Assembly: GCA_963925805.1 (NCBI GenBank)
Contig: CAWUSE010000002.1
Coordinates: 1-64,000, forward strand
DNA from: UBA10347 sp905182135
GTDB lineage: Bacteria > Actinomycetota > Acidimicrobiia > Acidimicrobiales > UBA10347
Direction: 5' to 3'
Length of the DNA stretch: 64,000 nucleotides
Position 1 is the stretch's first letter. The number at the start of each line of letters is the position of its first letter. The notes beneath the pieces were generated by a model. It was not told where the DNA came from, searched no databases, and saw nothing but the letters and a program-made list of their open reading frames with translations. The position numbers were made by a program, and so were the translations under genes. Positions 63,689-64,000 of the stretch are shown piece after piece.

Positions 63689-64000
63689 TGGACCTGACAC
63701 TGAGCGACGAACAGCAACTGATCGTGGACACAGTCCGACGGTATGTGCAGGAGGAGATCGTCCCGCTAGAAGCGGACCTCGATCCCGACGCTGGCGAGCT
63801 GCATCCTGAAGACCAGGCGCGTCTGATCCAGAAAACCCGCGAGATGGGCTTCTACGGACTCGACATCCCGAAGGAATTCGGCGGGCCCGGCATCGACGTA
63901 ACCACTCGGGCATTGATGGCGATCGAGATGAGCCAACACCGGGCTGGGCTGTACAACCCATGCTACGGAACGTTCGGAGGCGCCGGGCTCGCGCAGCTCT
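63688..64000 (+). CDS. Acyl-CoA dehydrogenase, N-terminal part
   Basis: First 104 codons of an acyl-CoA dehydrogenase running off the right edge: MDLTLSDEQQLIVDTVRRY, MGFYGLDIPKEFGGPGID and the start of the flavin region are clear family features. It begins within the stop of the small gene before it (TAATG), so the two are translated together. Substrate class cannot be judged from the N-terminus. Confidence 0.9.
   Translation, partial: MDLTLSDEQQLIVDTVRRYVQEEIVPLEADLDPDAGELHPEDQARLIQKTREMGFYGLDIPKEFGGPGIDVTTRALMAIEMSQHRAGLYNPCYGTFGGAGLAQL

Noticed and set aside
1..64000. CRISPR array, prophage, integrative element or intact IS
   Set aside because: No regularly spaced repeats, transposase, integrase or phage genes were found on either strand.

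Overview
The window looks like a chromosomal segment of an uncultured actinobacterium, most likely of the class Acidimicrobiia; this is inferred from content, as no marker gene was searched. The pointers are moderately high GC with short gene gaps, an F420-type LLM oxidoreductase, a SCO6745-family protein, a DUF4916-type NUDIX protein, a PaaX regulator, many acyl-CoA ligases and crotonases, and the rplT-rpmI-infC and arg/phe clusters. No rRNA, tRNA, CRISPR array, prophage or intact insertion sequence was seen.

Layout. 1-1112 is the ribosomal cluster rplT(partial)-rpmI-infC, read leftwards, with infC apparently starting at AUC. 1.7-5.3 kb holds an acyl-CoA ligase, a channel-like membrane protein and a double-ACT protein, then a dead thioredoxin gene. 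5.8-8.6 kb is a coupled carbamoylase/nitrilase plus short YgfK-like Fe-S oxidoreductase operon. 9-20 kb mixes tyrS, a small regulator pair, two more AMP-forming ligases, NUDIX hydrolases, a 2-keto-4-pentenoate hydratase-like protein, an AlaX editing protein and, at 16.9-18.0 kb, a PrdB/GrdB-like gene broken only by an in-frame UGA in a UXXC motif, followed by a bacterial SECIS-like hairpin. 20-22.6 kb holds a nitroreductase, a DUF2071 protein and a methyltransferase-DNA glycosylase fusion.

22.8-30.6 kb is the arginine cluster argC-argJ-argB-argD-argR-argG-argH, lacking argF, divergent from pheS-pheT. 34.6-38.2 kb carries an exported protein truncated by a 26-bp tandem duplication and a small kinase operon. 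38.5-45.3 kb is a catabolic island: a P450 remnant, a reductive-dehalogenase-like protein with a duplicated N-terminal domain, a PaaX regulator and divergent boxC-boxB for aerobic benzoyl-CoA epoxidation and ring cleavage.

45.4-64 kb is mostly single or paired catabolic and redox genes (AhpD-like, MBL-fold, crotonases, TauD/TfdA, class V aminotransferase, dienelactone hydrolase-like, acyl-CoA dehydrogenases, ClC channel, LLM oxidoreductase, methyltransferase, alpha/beta hydrolase). Four genes are visibly decayed or truncated (thioredoxin, P450, FAD oxidoreductase, exported protein), so recent gene loss is evident. The strongest candidate for something new is the selenoprotein; the doubled RdhA-like protein next to the box genes is second.
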